From Streptomyces cadmiisoli (GTDB lineage Bacteria; Actinomycetota; Actinomycetes; Streptomycetales; Streptomycetaceae): a DNA stretch of 64,000 nucleotides. Positions 11,491 through 20,397 of this stretch are shown piece by piece (the first letter of the stretch is position 1; every line of letters starts with the position of its first letter). Under the pieces are notes generated by a model. The model had not been told where the DNA came from. It did not search any database and was given only the letters and a program-made list of their open reading frames with translations. The stretch spans positions 2,852,001 to 2,916,000 of the forward strand of contig NZ_CP030073.1 in the NCBI RefSeq assembly GCF_003261055.1, read 5' to 3'. Position numbers and translations under genes: made by a program.

Positions 11491-12399
11491 ATGGCTTTCG
11501 AACCGCCGCAGCGTCTCGTCAGGGCGCTCGGTGAGACGGCACCGGACGGTGACGACTGGTTGGAGAAGCTGCCGGAGGCGGTCCAACGGGCCGTCGATCT
11601 ACGCGAGTTGACCGTGGAACGGGTGCAGGTTCCGGGTGGGCGGAGCAGTCTCGTGGTGCTGGTGCGCCGGGCGGACGGGACGCCCGCGGTGCTCAAGCTG
11701 GCCCCGTCCCGGGCGCGGCCGGAGAGCGAGCGGGCAGCGCTCGCGCACTGGGACGGGCTGGGCGCCGTGGAGCTGCTGGAACCGGTCGCCGACGACGGCG
11801 CGCTGCTGCTGGAGCGGCTGCACCCGGATGTGTCGGTGCGCTCGCTGCCGGAGGCGCGGGCGCTGCTGGAGGCGGCGGGGACGCTGCGGCGGCTGTGGGT
11901 GGCACCGCCTGCCGGGGACGCCGCGCACCCCTTCGAGACGGTGGCCGAGCGGACCGGGCGGCAGGCCGCGGCGATGCGGGCGAGCGCGGTGGCCGACCCG
12001 GAGGCCGCGCCGCTGGTGGACGCGGCGCTCGCGGCCCGCGAGGAGTTGCTCGGGGATCCGCCCGAGCAGCGGCTGCTGCACGGCACGTTCCGGCAGAGCA
12101 AGGTGCTGGCCGGGGGCCGGATGCCGTGGCTGGCGGTGGGTCCCGACCCGGTGGTCGGGGAGTGTGCCTTCGACCTGGCCCGGCTGGTGCGTGACCGGGT
12201 GGAGGACCTGATCGCGACGCCGTCCGGGGCCGCGACGACCCGTAGGCGCGTCAAGCGCCTCGCCGAGTCGCTGGACGTCGACCAGGAGCGGCTGCGCGGC
12301 TGGACGTTGTTCCGGGCCGTGGAGTCCGGGGTGCGGGCGCTTCGGGTGGGCCGGGTGCGGGACGCGGAGCTGCTGCTGGAGTTCGCGAGCTGGTTGTGA
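11491..12399 (+). CDS. Aminoglycoside-phosphotransferase-fold protein with degenerate catalytic loop
   Basis: 302 aa. The overall pattern is that of the APH/choline-kinase family: an N-lobe with SSLVVLVRRADGTPAVLKLAPS (the Lys that would bind ATP), a hinge, and a C-lobe with LLHGTFRQSKVLAGGRMPWL. In active members the catalytic loop is HGDxxxxN; here it is HGTFRQSK (His197, Thr199, Lys at the Asn position), and the following metal-binding Asp is also not evident (WLAVGPDPVVG). It is therefore likely a pseudo-kinase or has changed activity. The ATG at 11491 is preceded by AGGAAGG. Last gene of the operon. Confidence 0.5.
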   Translation: MAFEPPQRLVRALGETAPDGDDWLEKLPEAVQRAVDLRELTVERVQVPGGRSSLVVLVRRADGTPAVLKLAPSRARPESERAALAHWDGLGAVELLEPVADDGALLLERLHPDVSVRSLPEARALLEAAGTLRRLWVAPPAGDAAHPFETVAERTGRQAAAMRASAVADPEAAPLVDAALAAREELLGDPPEQRLLHGTFRQSKVLAGGRMPWLAVGPDPVVGECAFDLARLVRDRVEDLIATPSGAATTRRRVKRLAESLDVDQERLRGWTLFRAVESGVRALRVGRVRDAELLLEFASWL

Positions 12400-12410
12400 G
12401 GCCCGCGGGC

Positions 12411-12450
12411 GCTCCGGGGACGAGCGGCGCGCGCCGTCCGTCCCCGGAGC
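12411..12450. terminator. Bidirectional terminator between the APH-fold gene and proS
   Basis: GCTCCGGGGA (12411-12420) pairs with TCCCCGGAGC (12441-12450), and the GC-rich loop can extend the stem. It sits in the 57-bp gap between two convergent genes and can serve both. Confidence 0.5.
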
Positions 12451-12456
12451 CCGGGA

Positions 12457-14157
12457 TCAGGCCGTGAGGCGGGCGATCGCCTCGTCGACGGAGAGCTCCT
12501 CGCGCTCACCGGTCCGGCGGTCCTTCAGCTCCAGGACGCCCTCGGCGGAGCGGCGGCCGGCCACCAGGATCGTCGGTACGCCGATCAGCTCGGAGTCGGT
12601 GAACTTCACGCCCGGGGAGACACCGGCGCGGTCGTCGACCAGGACGCGGACACCGGCCGCGGCGAGCTTCTCGGCGACGTCGAGGGCGAGTTCCGTCTGC
12701 AGGGCCTTGCCGGCGGCGACGACGTGCACATCGGCCGGGGCCACCTCGGCCGGCCAGCACAGGCCCTTGTCGTCGGCGGTCTGCTCGGCGAGGGCGGCGA
12801 CGGCGCGGGAGACGCCGATGCCGTAGGAGCCCATGGTCACGCGGACCGGCTTGCCGTTCTGGCCGAGCACGTCGAGCTTGAGGGCGTCGGCGTACTTGCG
12901 GCCCAGCTGGAAGATGTGGCCGATCTCGATGGCGCGGTCCAGCCGGAGGCCGGTGCCGCACTTCGGGCAGGGGTCGCCCTCCTGGACCACCACGACGTCC
13001 ACGTACTCGTCGACCTCGAAGTCACGGCCCGCGACGACGTTCTTCGCGTGCAGGTGCTCCTTGTTGGCGCCGGTGATCCAGGCCGTGCCCGGCGCCACGC
13101 GCGGGTCGGCGAGGTACTTCACCTTGTCCAGGCCCTGCGGGCCGACATAGCCGCGGACCAGGTCGGGGCGGCCGGCGAAGTCCGCCTCGGTGACCATCTC
13201 GACGGCCGCCGGGGCGAAGTGCGCCTCGACCTTGCCCAGGTCGACCTCGCGGTCGCCGGGCACGCCGACGGCGACGATCTCGCCGTCCACCTTCACGAGG
13301 AGGTTCTTCAGGGTGGCGGAGGCCGGGACGCCGAGCGAGGCGGCGAGCGTCTCGATGGTCGGGGTGTCCGGGGTGGGGATCTCCTCGGCGGCCGGCACGC
13401 CGGCGGCGTCCACGGTCCTCAGCTCGTAGGCGATCGCCTCGGTGTTGGCGGCGAAGTCGCAGTTCGGGCAGTCCGCGAAGGTGTCCTCGCCGGCCTCGGC
13501 CGGGGCGAGGAACTCCTCCGACTTCGAGCCGCCCATCGCGCCCGCGGTGGCGGCGCAGATGCGGTAGTCGAGGCCGAGGCGCTCGAAGACCTTCTGGTAG
13601 GCCTGGCGGTGCAGCGCGTACGACCGGGCCAGGCCCTCGTCCTCCAGGTCGAAGGAGTAGGAGTCCTTCATCAGGAACTCGCGGCCGCGCAGGATGCCGG
13701 CGCGCGGGCGGGCCTCGTCGCGGAACTTGGTCTGGATCTGGTAGAGGATCACCGGCAGGTCCTTGTAGGAGGACGCCTGGTCCTTCACCAGGAGGGTGAA
13801 GATCTCCTCGTGGGTGGGGCCGAGGAGGTAGTCGCCGCCCTTGCGGTCCTGGAGGCGGAACAGTTCCGGTCCGTACTCCTGCCAGCGGCCGGTCGCCTCG
13901 TAGGGCTCCCTCGGCAGCAGGGCTGGGAGCAGCACCTCCTGGGCGCCGATCGCGTCCATCTCCTCGCGGACGATCCGCTCCACGTTGGCGAGGACCTTCT
14001 TGCCGAGCGGCAGCCAGGTCCACACGCCGGCGGCGGTGCGGCGGACGTATCCGGCGCGGACGAGCAGCTTGTGGCTGAGGACCTCGGCGTCCGCCGGGTC
14101 GTCGCGCAGCGTCTTCGCCATCAACTGGGACATGCGCTGGACCGGTGCCTTGGCCAT
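12457..14157 (-). CDS. proS: Prolyl-tRNA synthetase (bacterial type with editing domain)
   Basis: 566 aa. It charges tRNA-Pro. Class II motifs are visible: motif 2 [23 protein letters not shown] region and motif 3 [18 protein letters not shown]. Residues about 230-390 form the INS editing domain that clears mischarged alanine. The length is that of bacterial-type ProRS (about 570). It starts at the ATG at 14157. Convergent with the upstream operon through a shared terminator. Confidence 0.5.
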   Translation of the reverse strand: MAKAPVQRMSQLMAKTLRDDPADAEVLSHKLLVRAGYVRRTAAGVWTWLPLGKKVLANVERIVREEMDAIGAQEVLLPALLPREPYEATGRWQEYGPELFRLQDRKGGDYLLGPTHEEIFTLLVKDQASSYKDLPVILYQIQTKFRDEARPRAGILRGREFLMKDSYSFDLEDEGLARSYALHRQAYQKVFERLGLDYRICAATAGAMGGSKSEEFLAPAEAGEDTFADCPNCDFAANTEAIAYELRTVDAAGVPAAEEIPTPDTPTIETLAASLGVPASATLKNLLVKVDGEIVAVGVPGDREVDLGKVEAHFAPAAVEMVTEADFAGRPDLVRGYVGPQGLDKVKYLADPRVAPGTAWITGANKEHLHAKNVVAGRDFEVDEYVDVVVVQEGDPCPKCGTGLRLDRAIEIGHIFQLGRKYADALKLDVLGQNGKPVRVTMGSYGIGVSRAVAALAEQTADDKGLCWPAEVAPADVHVVAAGKALQTELALDVAEKLAAAGVRVLVDDRAGVSPGVKFTDSELIGVPTILVAGRRSAEGVLELKDRRTGEREELSVDEAIARLTA

Positions 14158-14264
14158 GGTTCTCGTACTCCTGCTGCTGGGGGTCCCCCGCTCGGACGGC
14201 GCCGAGAGCGGCGGAGGGTGATGCCAAGGAGGTTAGCCGGGCGGCACGGGACGGTGGAAATCCG

Positions 14265-14801
14265 TTATCGGCGGAGCAGCGGGAGGGGGGCGCCCATCAC
14301 GGCGTACGGTTTGGGCGCGCTGGGGAAGTGGACCTGCCGGGCGAGATCCACATAGCCGAGCGAGCGGTACAGGCCGCGGGCGGGACTGTCGGTGTCGATG
14401 GCCGAGAGGATGGAGCGGGGCTCGGTGGCCGAGTCCGTGATCCGGGTGATGAGCGATCGGCCGATGCCGCGGTTCTGGTGGCGCGGGTGCACATGCAGTT
14501 CGGTGATCACGAAGGAGTCGTCGAGCCAGGCGTCCTGCCCCTGAGCGCGCAGATAGGGCTCGACGACGGTGGACCACCAGTGGGTGCGGTCGTTGGGCAT
14601 GCCGTAGACGAAGCCGACGAGGTGCCGGCCGACGGTGGCACCGAGGGCCCTCGCTCCGGGGTAGGTCATGTGCCGCAGCACGATCTGGCGGCGGACGGCC
14701 ACTTCCTCGGAGCCCAGTCCGAAGGCCACGGCCTGAACTGCCAGGGCTTCGTCGACGTGGAGGGGGAGGTCCAGGGGGGCGATCTCGATGTCGCGAAGCA
14801 T
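14265..14801 (-). CDS. GNAT-family N-acetyltransferase
   Basis: 178 aa from the ATG at 14801 (MLRDIEIAPLD); the frame is open upstream, but that sequence is low-complexity. The acetyl-CoA loop is VITELHVHPRHQNRGIGRSLI (Q/RxxGxG/A form) at about residues 112-132, and the C-terminal RGLYRSLGYVDL is the typical beta-strand. Substrate unknown. 107 bp upstream of the proS start on the same strand, so it is transcribed toward proS. Confidence 0.5.
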   Translation of the reverse strand: MLRDIEIAPLDLPLHVDEALAVQAVAFGLGSEEVAVRRQIVLRHMTYPGARALGATVGRHLVGFVYGMPNDRTHWWSTVVEPYLRAQGQDAWLDDSFVITELHVHPRHQNRGIGRSLITRITDSATEPRSILSAIDTDSPARGLYRSLGYVDLARQVHFPSAPKPYAVMGAPLPLLRR

Positions 14802-14849
14802 GTCGGGGAGCCTACAGGGGGGTTGAGGTCGTTCGCCCCGTGCGGGTCG

Positions 14850-14990
14850 GAGAACGGCTGGTCGCGCGGTTGCCGGTGGTCCGCCGGGGTGGCCCGGTGC
14901 CGGAACGGGCGAACGTCGCACGCCGGGGCACGAGGGCCGTGGCAGGCAACGTTCGGCGTCGGGCGAACGTGGCCCGCCGGGGCACTAGAA
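14850..14990. repeat. Repeat-rich intergenic hairpin element (TAGTGCC type)
   Basis: Two direct copies of GGGCGAACGTnGC plus CGCCGGGGCAC lie at roughly 14905-14930 and 14964-14986. Between them GGCAGGCAACGTTCG can fold back on CGAACGT at 14966. On the minus strand the right-hand copy begins at the stop codon of the next gene (TAGTGCC). The core GCCGTGGCAGGCAACGT recurs near 41720 and, shortened, near 33052. Confidence 0.5.
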
Positions 14991-15833
14991 CAGCACGCTC
15001 ATGAAGGCGCCGACCTCCTGGAAGCCGACGCGTCGGTAGGTGCGCCGGGCCGCCGTGTTGAAGTCGTTCACGTAGAGGCTGACCACCGGGGCGAAGTCGG
15101 CGAGCGCGTACCGCAGAACGGCCGCCATGCCCGGCGCCGCCATGCCCTGTCCCCGGTACTCGGGGGCCACCCACACGCCCTGGATCTGGCAGGCGCGGTC
15201 GGTCGCGGCGCCGATCTCCGCCTTGAAGACGACCTTGCCGTTCTCGTCGAGGCGGGCGAAGGAGCGGCCGGAGCCGACGAGTTCGGCGACCCGGGCCTGG
15301 TAGAGCAGGCCGCCGTCACCGGCGAGCGGCGAGACGCCGACCTCCTCGGTGAACATCGCCACGCACGCCGGCATGATCGTCTCCATTTCGTCCTTGCGGA
15401 CGCGGCGCACATAGGGGTCCGGGGCGACATCGGCCGGCATGCGGTCGGTGACCATCAGCGGCTGGTGGCCGCGCACCTCGCGGGCCGGGCCCCAGTGCGG
15501 TTCGAGGAGGCGCCACAGCTGTGCGGTGGGTTCGGCGGGACCGACGACCGAGGAGCAGCGGCGGCCGGCCCGGCGGGCCCGGTCGGCGAAGGCGCGTACG
15601 GCACGAGGGGTGGCGCAGATGGGGACGAGGTTGGCGCCCGCGTAGCACAGGGAGGTCAGCATGCCGTCCTCGTACCAGCCCCACATCTCGCCGCCGAGGC
15701 GCCAGGGGTCCAGGCCTGCGACCTGGACCCGGGACGCCACGAAGGCGTTCGCGACCGGCTCACGGTCGAGGACGGCGAGCGCGGCGTCCAGGTCGCTCGG
15801 TTCGAGGACCCGGGAGGTGGTCTGGGTCAACAC
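14985..15833 (-). CDS. GNAT-family N-acetyltransferase (DUF4081 type)
   Basis: 282 aa, a two-part protein: an N-terminal DUF4081-like segment (VLEPSDLDAALAVLDREPVANAFVASRV) and a C-terminal GNAT domain with IQGVWVAPEYRGQGMAAPGM as the acetyl-CoA loop and YVNDFNTAARRTYRRVGFQEVG. It is widespread next to ispG in Streptomyces; the acceptor is unknown. The TAG stop is part of a hairpin repeat. Transcription follows from ispG, 196 bp upstream, with hairpins between. Confidence 0.5.
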   Translation of the reverse strand: MLTQTTSRVLEPSDLDAALAVLDREPVANAFVASRVQVAGLDPWRLGGEMWGWYEDGMLTSLCYAGANLVPICATPRAVRAFADRARRAGRRCSSVVGPAEPTAQLWRLLEPHWGPAREVRGHQPLMVTDRMPADVAPDPYVRRVRKDEMETIMPACVAMFTEEVGVSPLAGDGGLLYQARVAELVGSGRSFARLDENGKVVFKAEIGAATDRACQIQGVWVAPEYRGQGMAAPGMAAVLRYALADFAPVVSLYVNDFNTAARRTYRRVGFQEVGAFMSVLF

Positions 15834-15940
15834 GTGCGGGGCCTCAGGGTCGGGGCTGCTGATTTCCGCACTGTACCTGCCGAATTTGTGTGGCGCCGCC
15901 CGTCGTCCGGGACCGGCGGTCGCCGCACCGTCCCGAGGCC

Positions 15941-15967
15941 GCGGCCCCGGGTCACGCCCGGGGCCGC
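15941..15967 (-). terminator. Terminator after ispG
   Basis: A perfect 11-bp stem, GCGGCCCCGGG (15941-15951) with CCCGGGGCCGC (15957-15967), and a 5-nt loop. A second perfect 18-bp palindrome lies at 15985-16002 (CCTCCGGCC / GGCCGGAGG). Both are in the gap between the ispG stop and the GNAT gene. Confidence 0.5.
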
Positions 15968-16029
15968 ACGCTCTCGTCCTGGTGCCTCCGGCCGGCCGGA
16001 GGAGCCCGGCCGGTGCGGTGCCGCGAAGG

Positions 16030-17187
16030 TCAGCCGGCCACCGAGACCGACGGCTCGCCCGAGGTCACGCCGTCCGCCTCCATCTGCTCGGCGAGCTTCA
16101 TGGCCTCTTCGATCAGCGTCTCGACGATCTTGGACTCGGGAACGGTCTTGATCACCTCGCCCTTGACGAAGATCTGCCCCTTGCCATTACCCGAAGCCAC
16201 ACCCAGATCCGCCTCACGAGCCTCCCCCGGCCCGTTCACCACACAACCCATCACAGCCACCCGCAACGGGACCTCCATCCCCGTCAGCCCCGCCGTGACC
16301 TCCTCCGCCAGCTTGTACACATCCACCTGCGCACGACCGCACGACGGACACGACACGATCTCCAGACCACGCTGCCGCAGATTCAACGACTCCAGAATCT
16401 GGATACCGACCTTGATCTCCTCCACCGGCGGAGCCGACAACGACACCCGGATCGTGTCCCCGATCCCCTCACTGAGCAGCGCACCGAACGCCACCGCCGA
16501 CTTGATCGTCCCCTGGAACGCCGGCCCCGCCTCCGTCACCCCCAGATGCAACGGATAGTCACACCGCGCCGCCAGCTGCCGGTACGCCTCGATCATCACC
16601 ACAGGATCGTTGTGCTTCACCGAGATCTTGATGTCCCGGAAACCGTGCTCCTCGAACAGCGACGCCTCCCACAACGCCGACTCCACCAACGCCTCCGGAG
16701 TCGCCTTGCCGTACTTCTGCAGCAGACGACGGTCCAACGACCCCGCGTTCACCCCGATCCGGATCGGCGTACCGTGCTCCTTCGCCGCCCCCGCGATCTC
16801 CCGCACCTTGTCGTCGAACTGCTTGATGTTCCCCGGATTCACCCGCACCGCGGCACAACCCGCCTCGATCGCCGCGAACACATACTTCGGCTGGAAATGA
16901 ATATCCGCGATCACCGGAATCTGCGACTTCCGCGCGATCGTCGCCAGCGCATCCGCATCATCCTGCGTCGGACACGCCACCCGCACGATCTGACACCCCG
17001 ACGCCGTCAACTCGGCGATCTGCTGCAACGTCGCACCGATGTCCGACGTACGCGTCGTCGTCATCGACTGCACCGACACCGGAGCATCCCCACCCACCGC
17101 CACCGACCCGACCTGGATCTGCCGGCTCGGCCGGCGCTCGGCGAGCTTGGTCGGTACGGACGGCATGCCGAGAGAAATCGCAGTCAT
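16030..17187 (-). CDS. ispG: 4-hydroxy-3-methylbut-2-en-1-yl diphosphate synthase IspG
   Basis: 385 aa. IspG (GcpE) reduces MEcPP to HMBPP in the MEP isoprenoid pathway using a [4Fe-4S] cluster. [20 protein letters not shown] marks the TIM-barrel N-terminus; the cluster Cys are in [11 protein letters not shown] and [12 protein letters not shown]. Codon usage is mosaic. From about 16190 to 17110 the gene prefers GCG, ACG, TCG, TTG, TGT, GAT and CAT codons, while the first about 25 and last about 50 codons use the GCC/ACC/GAC/CTC pattern of the neighbours. This suggests recombination with a second ispG copy, which Streptomyces genomes often have. dxr and the protease gene upstream point the same way. 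Confidence 0.5.
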   Translation of the reverse strand: MTAISLGMPSVPTKLAERRPSRQIQVGSVAVGGDAPVSVQSMTTTRTSDIGATLQQIAELTASGCQIVRVACPTQDDADALATIARKSQIPVIADIHFQPKYVFAAIEAGCAAVRVNPGNIKQFDDKVREIAGAAKEHGTPIRIGVNAGSLDRRLLQKYGKATPEALVESALWEASLFEEHGFRDIKISVKHNDPVVMIEAYRQLAARCDYPLHLGVTEAGPAFQGTIKSAVAFGALLSEGIGDTIRVSLSAPPVEEIKVGIQILESLNLRQRGLEIVSCPSCGRAQVDVYKLAEEVTAGLTGMEVPLRVAVMGCVVNGPGEAREADLGVASGNGKGQIFVKGEVIKTVPESKIVETLIEEAMKLAEQMEADGVTSGEPSVSVAG

Positions 17188-17312
17188 CTGCTGTGCAACC
17201 CCAAGTCGTGGATCAACGTCCAGGTCCCGTCAGCGGCGGGCTCCAGGGTTCGAGATTACGGCACGCCCTCGGGCGCCAGCACATCACGCCCGTCAAACCC
17301 ACTCGATGGAAG

Positions 17313-17376
17313 GCGGCCCGGCACGCACCCCTCTCCGCCGTGCTCCGAACGGGAGGACTGCATCGTGCCGGGCCGC
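17313..17376 (-). terminator. Long hairpin after the RseP-type protease gene
   Basis: GCGGCCCGGCACG (17313-17325) and CGTGCCGGGCCGC (17364-17376) form a perfect 13-bp stem with a 38-nt loop, 17 bp past the protease stop. It probably separates the dxr-protease transcript from ispG. Confidence 0.5.
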
Positions 17377-17392
17377 GGCCGACTCCGGCCGG

Positions 17393-18697
17393 CTAGGAGA
17401 TTCTCACCGGGTTAACGACGTCCGCGATCAGGACGAGGATCGTGAAGCAGACGAAGATCCCGGCCACCACGTAGGCCACGGGCATCAGCTTCGCCACGTC
17501 GAACGGACCCGGGTCCGGACGGCGCAGCACCCTGGCCACGTTGCGCCGCAGCGACTCCCACAGGGCGCCGGCGACGTGCCCGCCGTCGAGTGGGAGCAGC
17601 GGGAGCATGTTGAAGAGGAACAGCGAGAGGTTGAAGCCCGCCACGAGCATCAGCGCCATCGCCAGCTGCTGGGTCGGCGGGATGTCCAGGGTGAAGATCT
17701 CGCCGCCCACGCGGGCCGCGCCGACCACGCCCATGGGCGAGTCCGGTTCGCGGGGGGCGCCGTCGAAGGCGGCGTCCCACAGGGCCGGGATCTTGCCGGG
17801 CAGGGCGGCGAGGGAGTCGACGGCCTCGCCTACGCGGTCGCCCATCCAGGTCACGGAATCGCCGAAGTCCTGCCGGACGATGCCGGTCGCGGCGCTGAAG
17901 CCGAGGAATCCCGCGGTGACGTACTCGCCCTGGACGATCTGGCCGCTGGAGTCCTTCTTGGCGACCTGGTTGGTGGCGATCTTCGCGTGCAGGGTGACTT
18001 CCTCGCCCTTGCGGTCGACGACGACCGGCACCTCCTTGCCCGGGTTGGCGCGGATCAGGTCGGACAGCTCGTTCCAGTCGTCCGTGCGCACCCCGGCGAA
18101 CGAGACGATCCGGTCCCCGGCCTTGAGTCCGGCCGCCGCGGCCGGGGAGGCGGGGTCGGACTTCCGGCAGTCGTCGCGGTTCTCGCTCTGGGCGATGACG
18201 CACTGGGAGACCGAGCTGACGCTGGTGGTCTGCTGGGAGATGCCGAAGCCCATCAGGACGGTCAGGAACAGCACGACCGCCAGGATCAGGTTCATGAACG
18301 GGCCGGCGAACATGACGATGACCCGCTTCCACGGCTTGCGCGTGTAGAACATGCGGGTCTCGTCGCCGGGCTTGAGCTCCTCGAAGGCCGCCGAGCGGGC
18401 GTCCTCGATCATGCCGCGCCAGGGGGAGGTGGAGCGGGCCTCCAGCCGGCCGTCGGGGCCGGGCGGGAACATGCCGATCATGCGGATGTAGCCGCCGAGC
18501 GGGATGGCCTTGATGCCGTACTCCGTCTCGCCCTTGCGGCGCGAGAAGATCGTCGGGCCGAAGCCGACCATGTACTGCGGCACCCGGATGCCGAAGACCT
18601 TGGCGGTGGACAGATGCCCCAGCTCGTGCCAGGCGATCGAGAACAGCAGTCCGACCGCGAAAATCACTATGCCGAGGATCATCATCAGGGTCGTCAT
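17393..18697 (-). CDS. RseP-type site-2 membrane metalloprotease (RIP)
   Basis: 434 aa from the ATG at 18697, which overlaps the dxr stop (ATGA). Intramembrane zinc protease: the first membrane helix carries HELGH at 24-28 (HExxH), the last helices carry the LDG motif in [12 protein letters not shown], and a PDZ domain occupies about residues 180-270 ([23 protein letters not shown]). Such proteases cut anti-sigma factors or other single-pass membrane proteins; the substrate is not shown here. The conserved dxr-protease-ispG order is typical of actinobacteria. Longer in-frame extensions upstream overlap dxr and were not chosen. Confidence 0.5.
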   Translation of the reverse strand: MTTLMMILGIVIFAVGLLFSIAWHELGHLSTAKVFGIRVPQYMVGFGPTIFSRRKGETEYGIKAIPLGGYIRMIGMFPPGPDGRLEARSTSPWRGMIEDARSAAFEELKPGDETRMFYTRKPWKRVIVMFAGPFMNLILAVVLFLTVLMGFGISQQTTSVSSVSQCVIAQSENRDDCRKSDPASPAAAAGLKAGDRIVSFAGVRTDDWNELSDLIRANPGKEVPVVVDRKGEEVTLHAKIATNQVAKKDSSGQIVQGEYVTAGFLGFSAATGIVRQDFGDSVTWMGDRVGEAVDSLAALPGKIPALWDAAFDGAPREPDSPMGVVGAARVGGEIFTLDIPPTQQLAMALMLVAGFNLSLFLFNMLPLLPLDGGHVAGALWESLRRNVARVLRRPDPGPFDVAKLMPVAYVVAGIFVCFTILVLIADVVNPVRIS

Positions 18698-19956
18698 GCA
18701 CGCGCCTCCGCGGTGGCCGTCTGTGCCGTCAGTTCCCGGGCCCGGGCGCGCGCCCAGGTCTCCGCTTCGAGGACGTCCGACACGGTCAGTGAAGTTCCCG
18801 TGTGCGGGGTGCCGTGCTCGTCGACCACCCGCGTGACGGTCTCCATGATCCCGTTGAACGGCAGCGCGCCCTTGCGGAACGCCTCCACGCACTCCTCGTT
18901 GGCGGCATTGAACACCGCCGGGGCCGTGCCTGCGAGCTCACCGACGTGCCGGGCGAGACCCACGGACGGGAAGGCCTCGTGGTCGAGCGGGAAGAACTCC
19001 CAGGTCGACGCCTTGCTCCAGTCGAAGGCGGGCGCGGCGTCGGGGACACGCTCGGGCCAGCCGAGACCGATGGCGATGGGCCCCCGCATGTCCGGGGGCG
19101 TCGCCTGGGCGATCGTGGATCCGTCCGTGAACTCAACCATCGAGTGAACATACGACTGGGGATGCACGACCACCTCAATGCGGTCGAAGGGAATGTCGTA
19201 GAGCAGGTGCGCCTCGATGACCTCCAGGCCCTTGTTGACCAGGGTCGCGGAGTTGATGGTGATCACCGGGCCCATCGCCCAGGTGGGGTGGGCGAGGGCG
19301 TCCTCGACGGTGACGTGCGCCAGCTCCTGCTTCGTACGGCCCCGGAAAGGCCCCCCGGAGGCGGTGACGACGAGCTTGCGGACGTCCGCCCGGGTGCCGG
19401 CCGCCAGGGACTGGAACAGGGCGGCGTGCTCGGAGTCGACCGGGATGATCTGGCCCGGCTCGGCGAGCGCCTTGACCAGCGGGCCGCCGACGATGAGCGA
19501 CTCCTTGTTGGCGAGCGCGAGGGTGCGGCCCGCCTCCAGGGCGGCGAGGGTCGGGGCGAGGCCGATGGAGCCGGTGATGCCGTTCAGCACGGTGTGGCAG
19601 TCGCTGCCGGCGAGCCGGGTGGCCGCCTCGGGACCGGCGAGGATCTCGGGGAGCCGCTCCCCCGCCGCGTACCGCGCGGCGAGCGCTTCGCGCAGCGCCG
19701 GTACGACGTCCTCGCGGGCGACCGCGACGGTCGGCACCCGCAGACGGTGCGCCTGCTCCGCGAGGAGGGCGACCCGGCCGCCGTTCGCGGAGAGTCCGGT
19801 GACCCGGAACCGGTCGGGGTTGCGCAGCACGAGGTCGATGGCCTGGGTGCCGATCGACCCCGTGGAGCCGAGGATCACCACGTCCTTCGGGCCGTCTGCC
19901 GTCACCGGGTCGTAGACGAGGTGCGGGTCGGCGAGGGGGGCTGGACTGTCGCTCAT
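18694..19956 (-). CDS. dxr: 1-deoxy-D-xylulose-5-phosphate reductoisomerase
   Basis: 420 aa. Dxr converts DXP to MEP, the committed step of the MEP pathway, using NADPH. The NADPH motif [13 protein letters not shown] is at residues about 30-42; the catalytic segment shows [13 protein letters not shown] and [18 protein letters not shown] with the substrate/metal-binding acidic residues, then [14 protein letters not shown]. Normal length, with a slightly extended N-terminus. First gene of a dxr-protease(-ispG) group. Confidence 0.5.
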   Translation of the reverse strand: MSDSPAPLADPHLVYDPVTADGPKDVVILGSTGSIGTQAIDLVLRNPDRFRVTGLSANGGRVALLAEQAHRLRVPTVAVAREDVVPALREALAARYAAGERLPEILAGPEAATRLAGSDCHTVLNGITGSIGLAPTLAALEAGRTLALANKESLIVGGPLVKALAEPGQIIPVDSEHAALFQSLAAGTRADVRKLVVTASGGPFRGRTKQELAHVTVEDALAHPTWAMGPVITINSATLVNKGLEVIEAHLLYDIPFDRIEVVVHPQSYVHSMVEFTDGSTIAQATPPDMRGPIAIGLGWPERVPDAAPAFDWSKASTWEFFPLDHEAFPSVGLARHVGELAGTAPAVFNAANEECVEAFRKGALPFNGIMETVTRVVDEHGTPHTGTSLTVSDVLEAETWARARARELTAQTATAEARA

Positions 19957-20147
19957 CCCCCCATTGTTGCCGCAACGGATGCCGGCCAGGGACAGGGCAT
20001 CCCCCGTCGGCCGGCTCGGGCGGACTTGTCAGCGCAGGAGCGGTCATCGGGGTTTGTGAAACCACCGTGAAGATCGTGTGATGACACTTCGGTGACGGCC
20101 GGGCGGGGGCCGTGCTCAGGGCCGGCGGTGTCGTCATCCGCCAGGAG

Positions 20148-20397
20148 GTTCGACAGCCTCGGCAAGGACAAGTCGAACCACAGGTACGTCCTCCCCGACG
20201 TCAGGATCGGCACGGGCAGGACCATGAAGGTGCGGAGGGGCGTCGGCTCGGACACCGCGGCGAACAAGTACCAGGACCGTGGCTGGTACGTCTGGAACAG
20301 CACCAGCGACAGGGCCACGCCGACCAAGGCGAGTGGCGCCGGGGTCGACTCCTGCTCCTGGACGACGCGGGATCCGAGCGACACGTGGTGCCGGCCC
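20148..20397 (+). pseudogene. Remnant of a lamin-tail-domain protein gene
   Basis: The plus-strand frame reads NHRYVLPDVRIGTGRT, then VRRGVGSDTAANKYQDRGWYVW, NSTSDRATPTKASG and VDSCSW. This is the pattern of the lamin tail domain found in secreted Streptomyces proteins (YxFPDxxL, VxVHTGxGxxT, YVWxNxxDTATL, VDxxxW). There is no convincing start, signal peptide or stop: the frame runs into the end of the acyl-CoA dehydrogenase gene. The rare AGG codon is used repeatedly. I read it as a decaying fragment. The remaining part of 19957-20397 shows nothing else. Confidence 0.5.

Noticed and set aside
17245..17275. GGGTTCGAGATT, similar to a tRNA T-loop
   Set aside because: No complete cloverleaf can be folded around it; it is isolated between the protease and ispG genes.
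18698..18892. N-terminal extension of the RseP-type protease
   Set aside because: It would overlap dxr by about 200 bp and is Arg/Gly-rich; the ATG at 18697 with the ATGA overlap directly precedes the HExxH helix.
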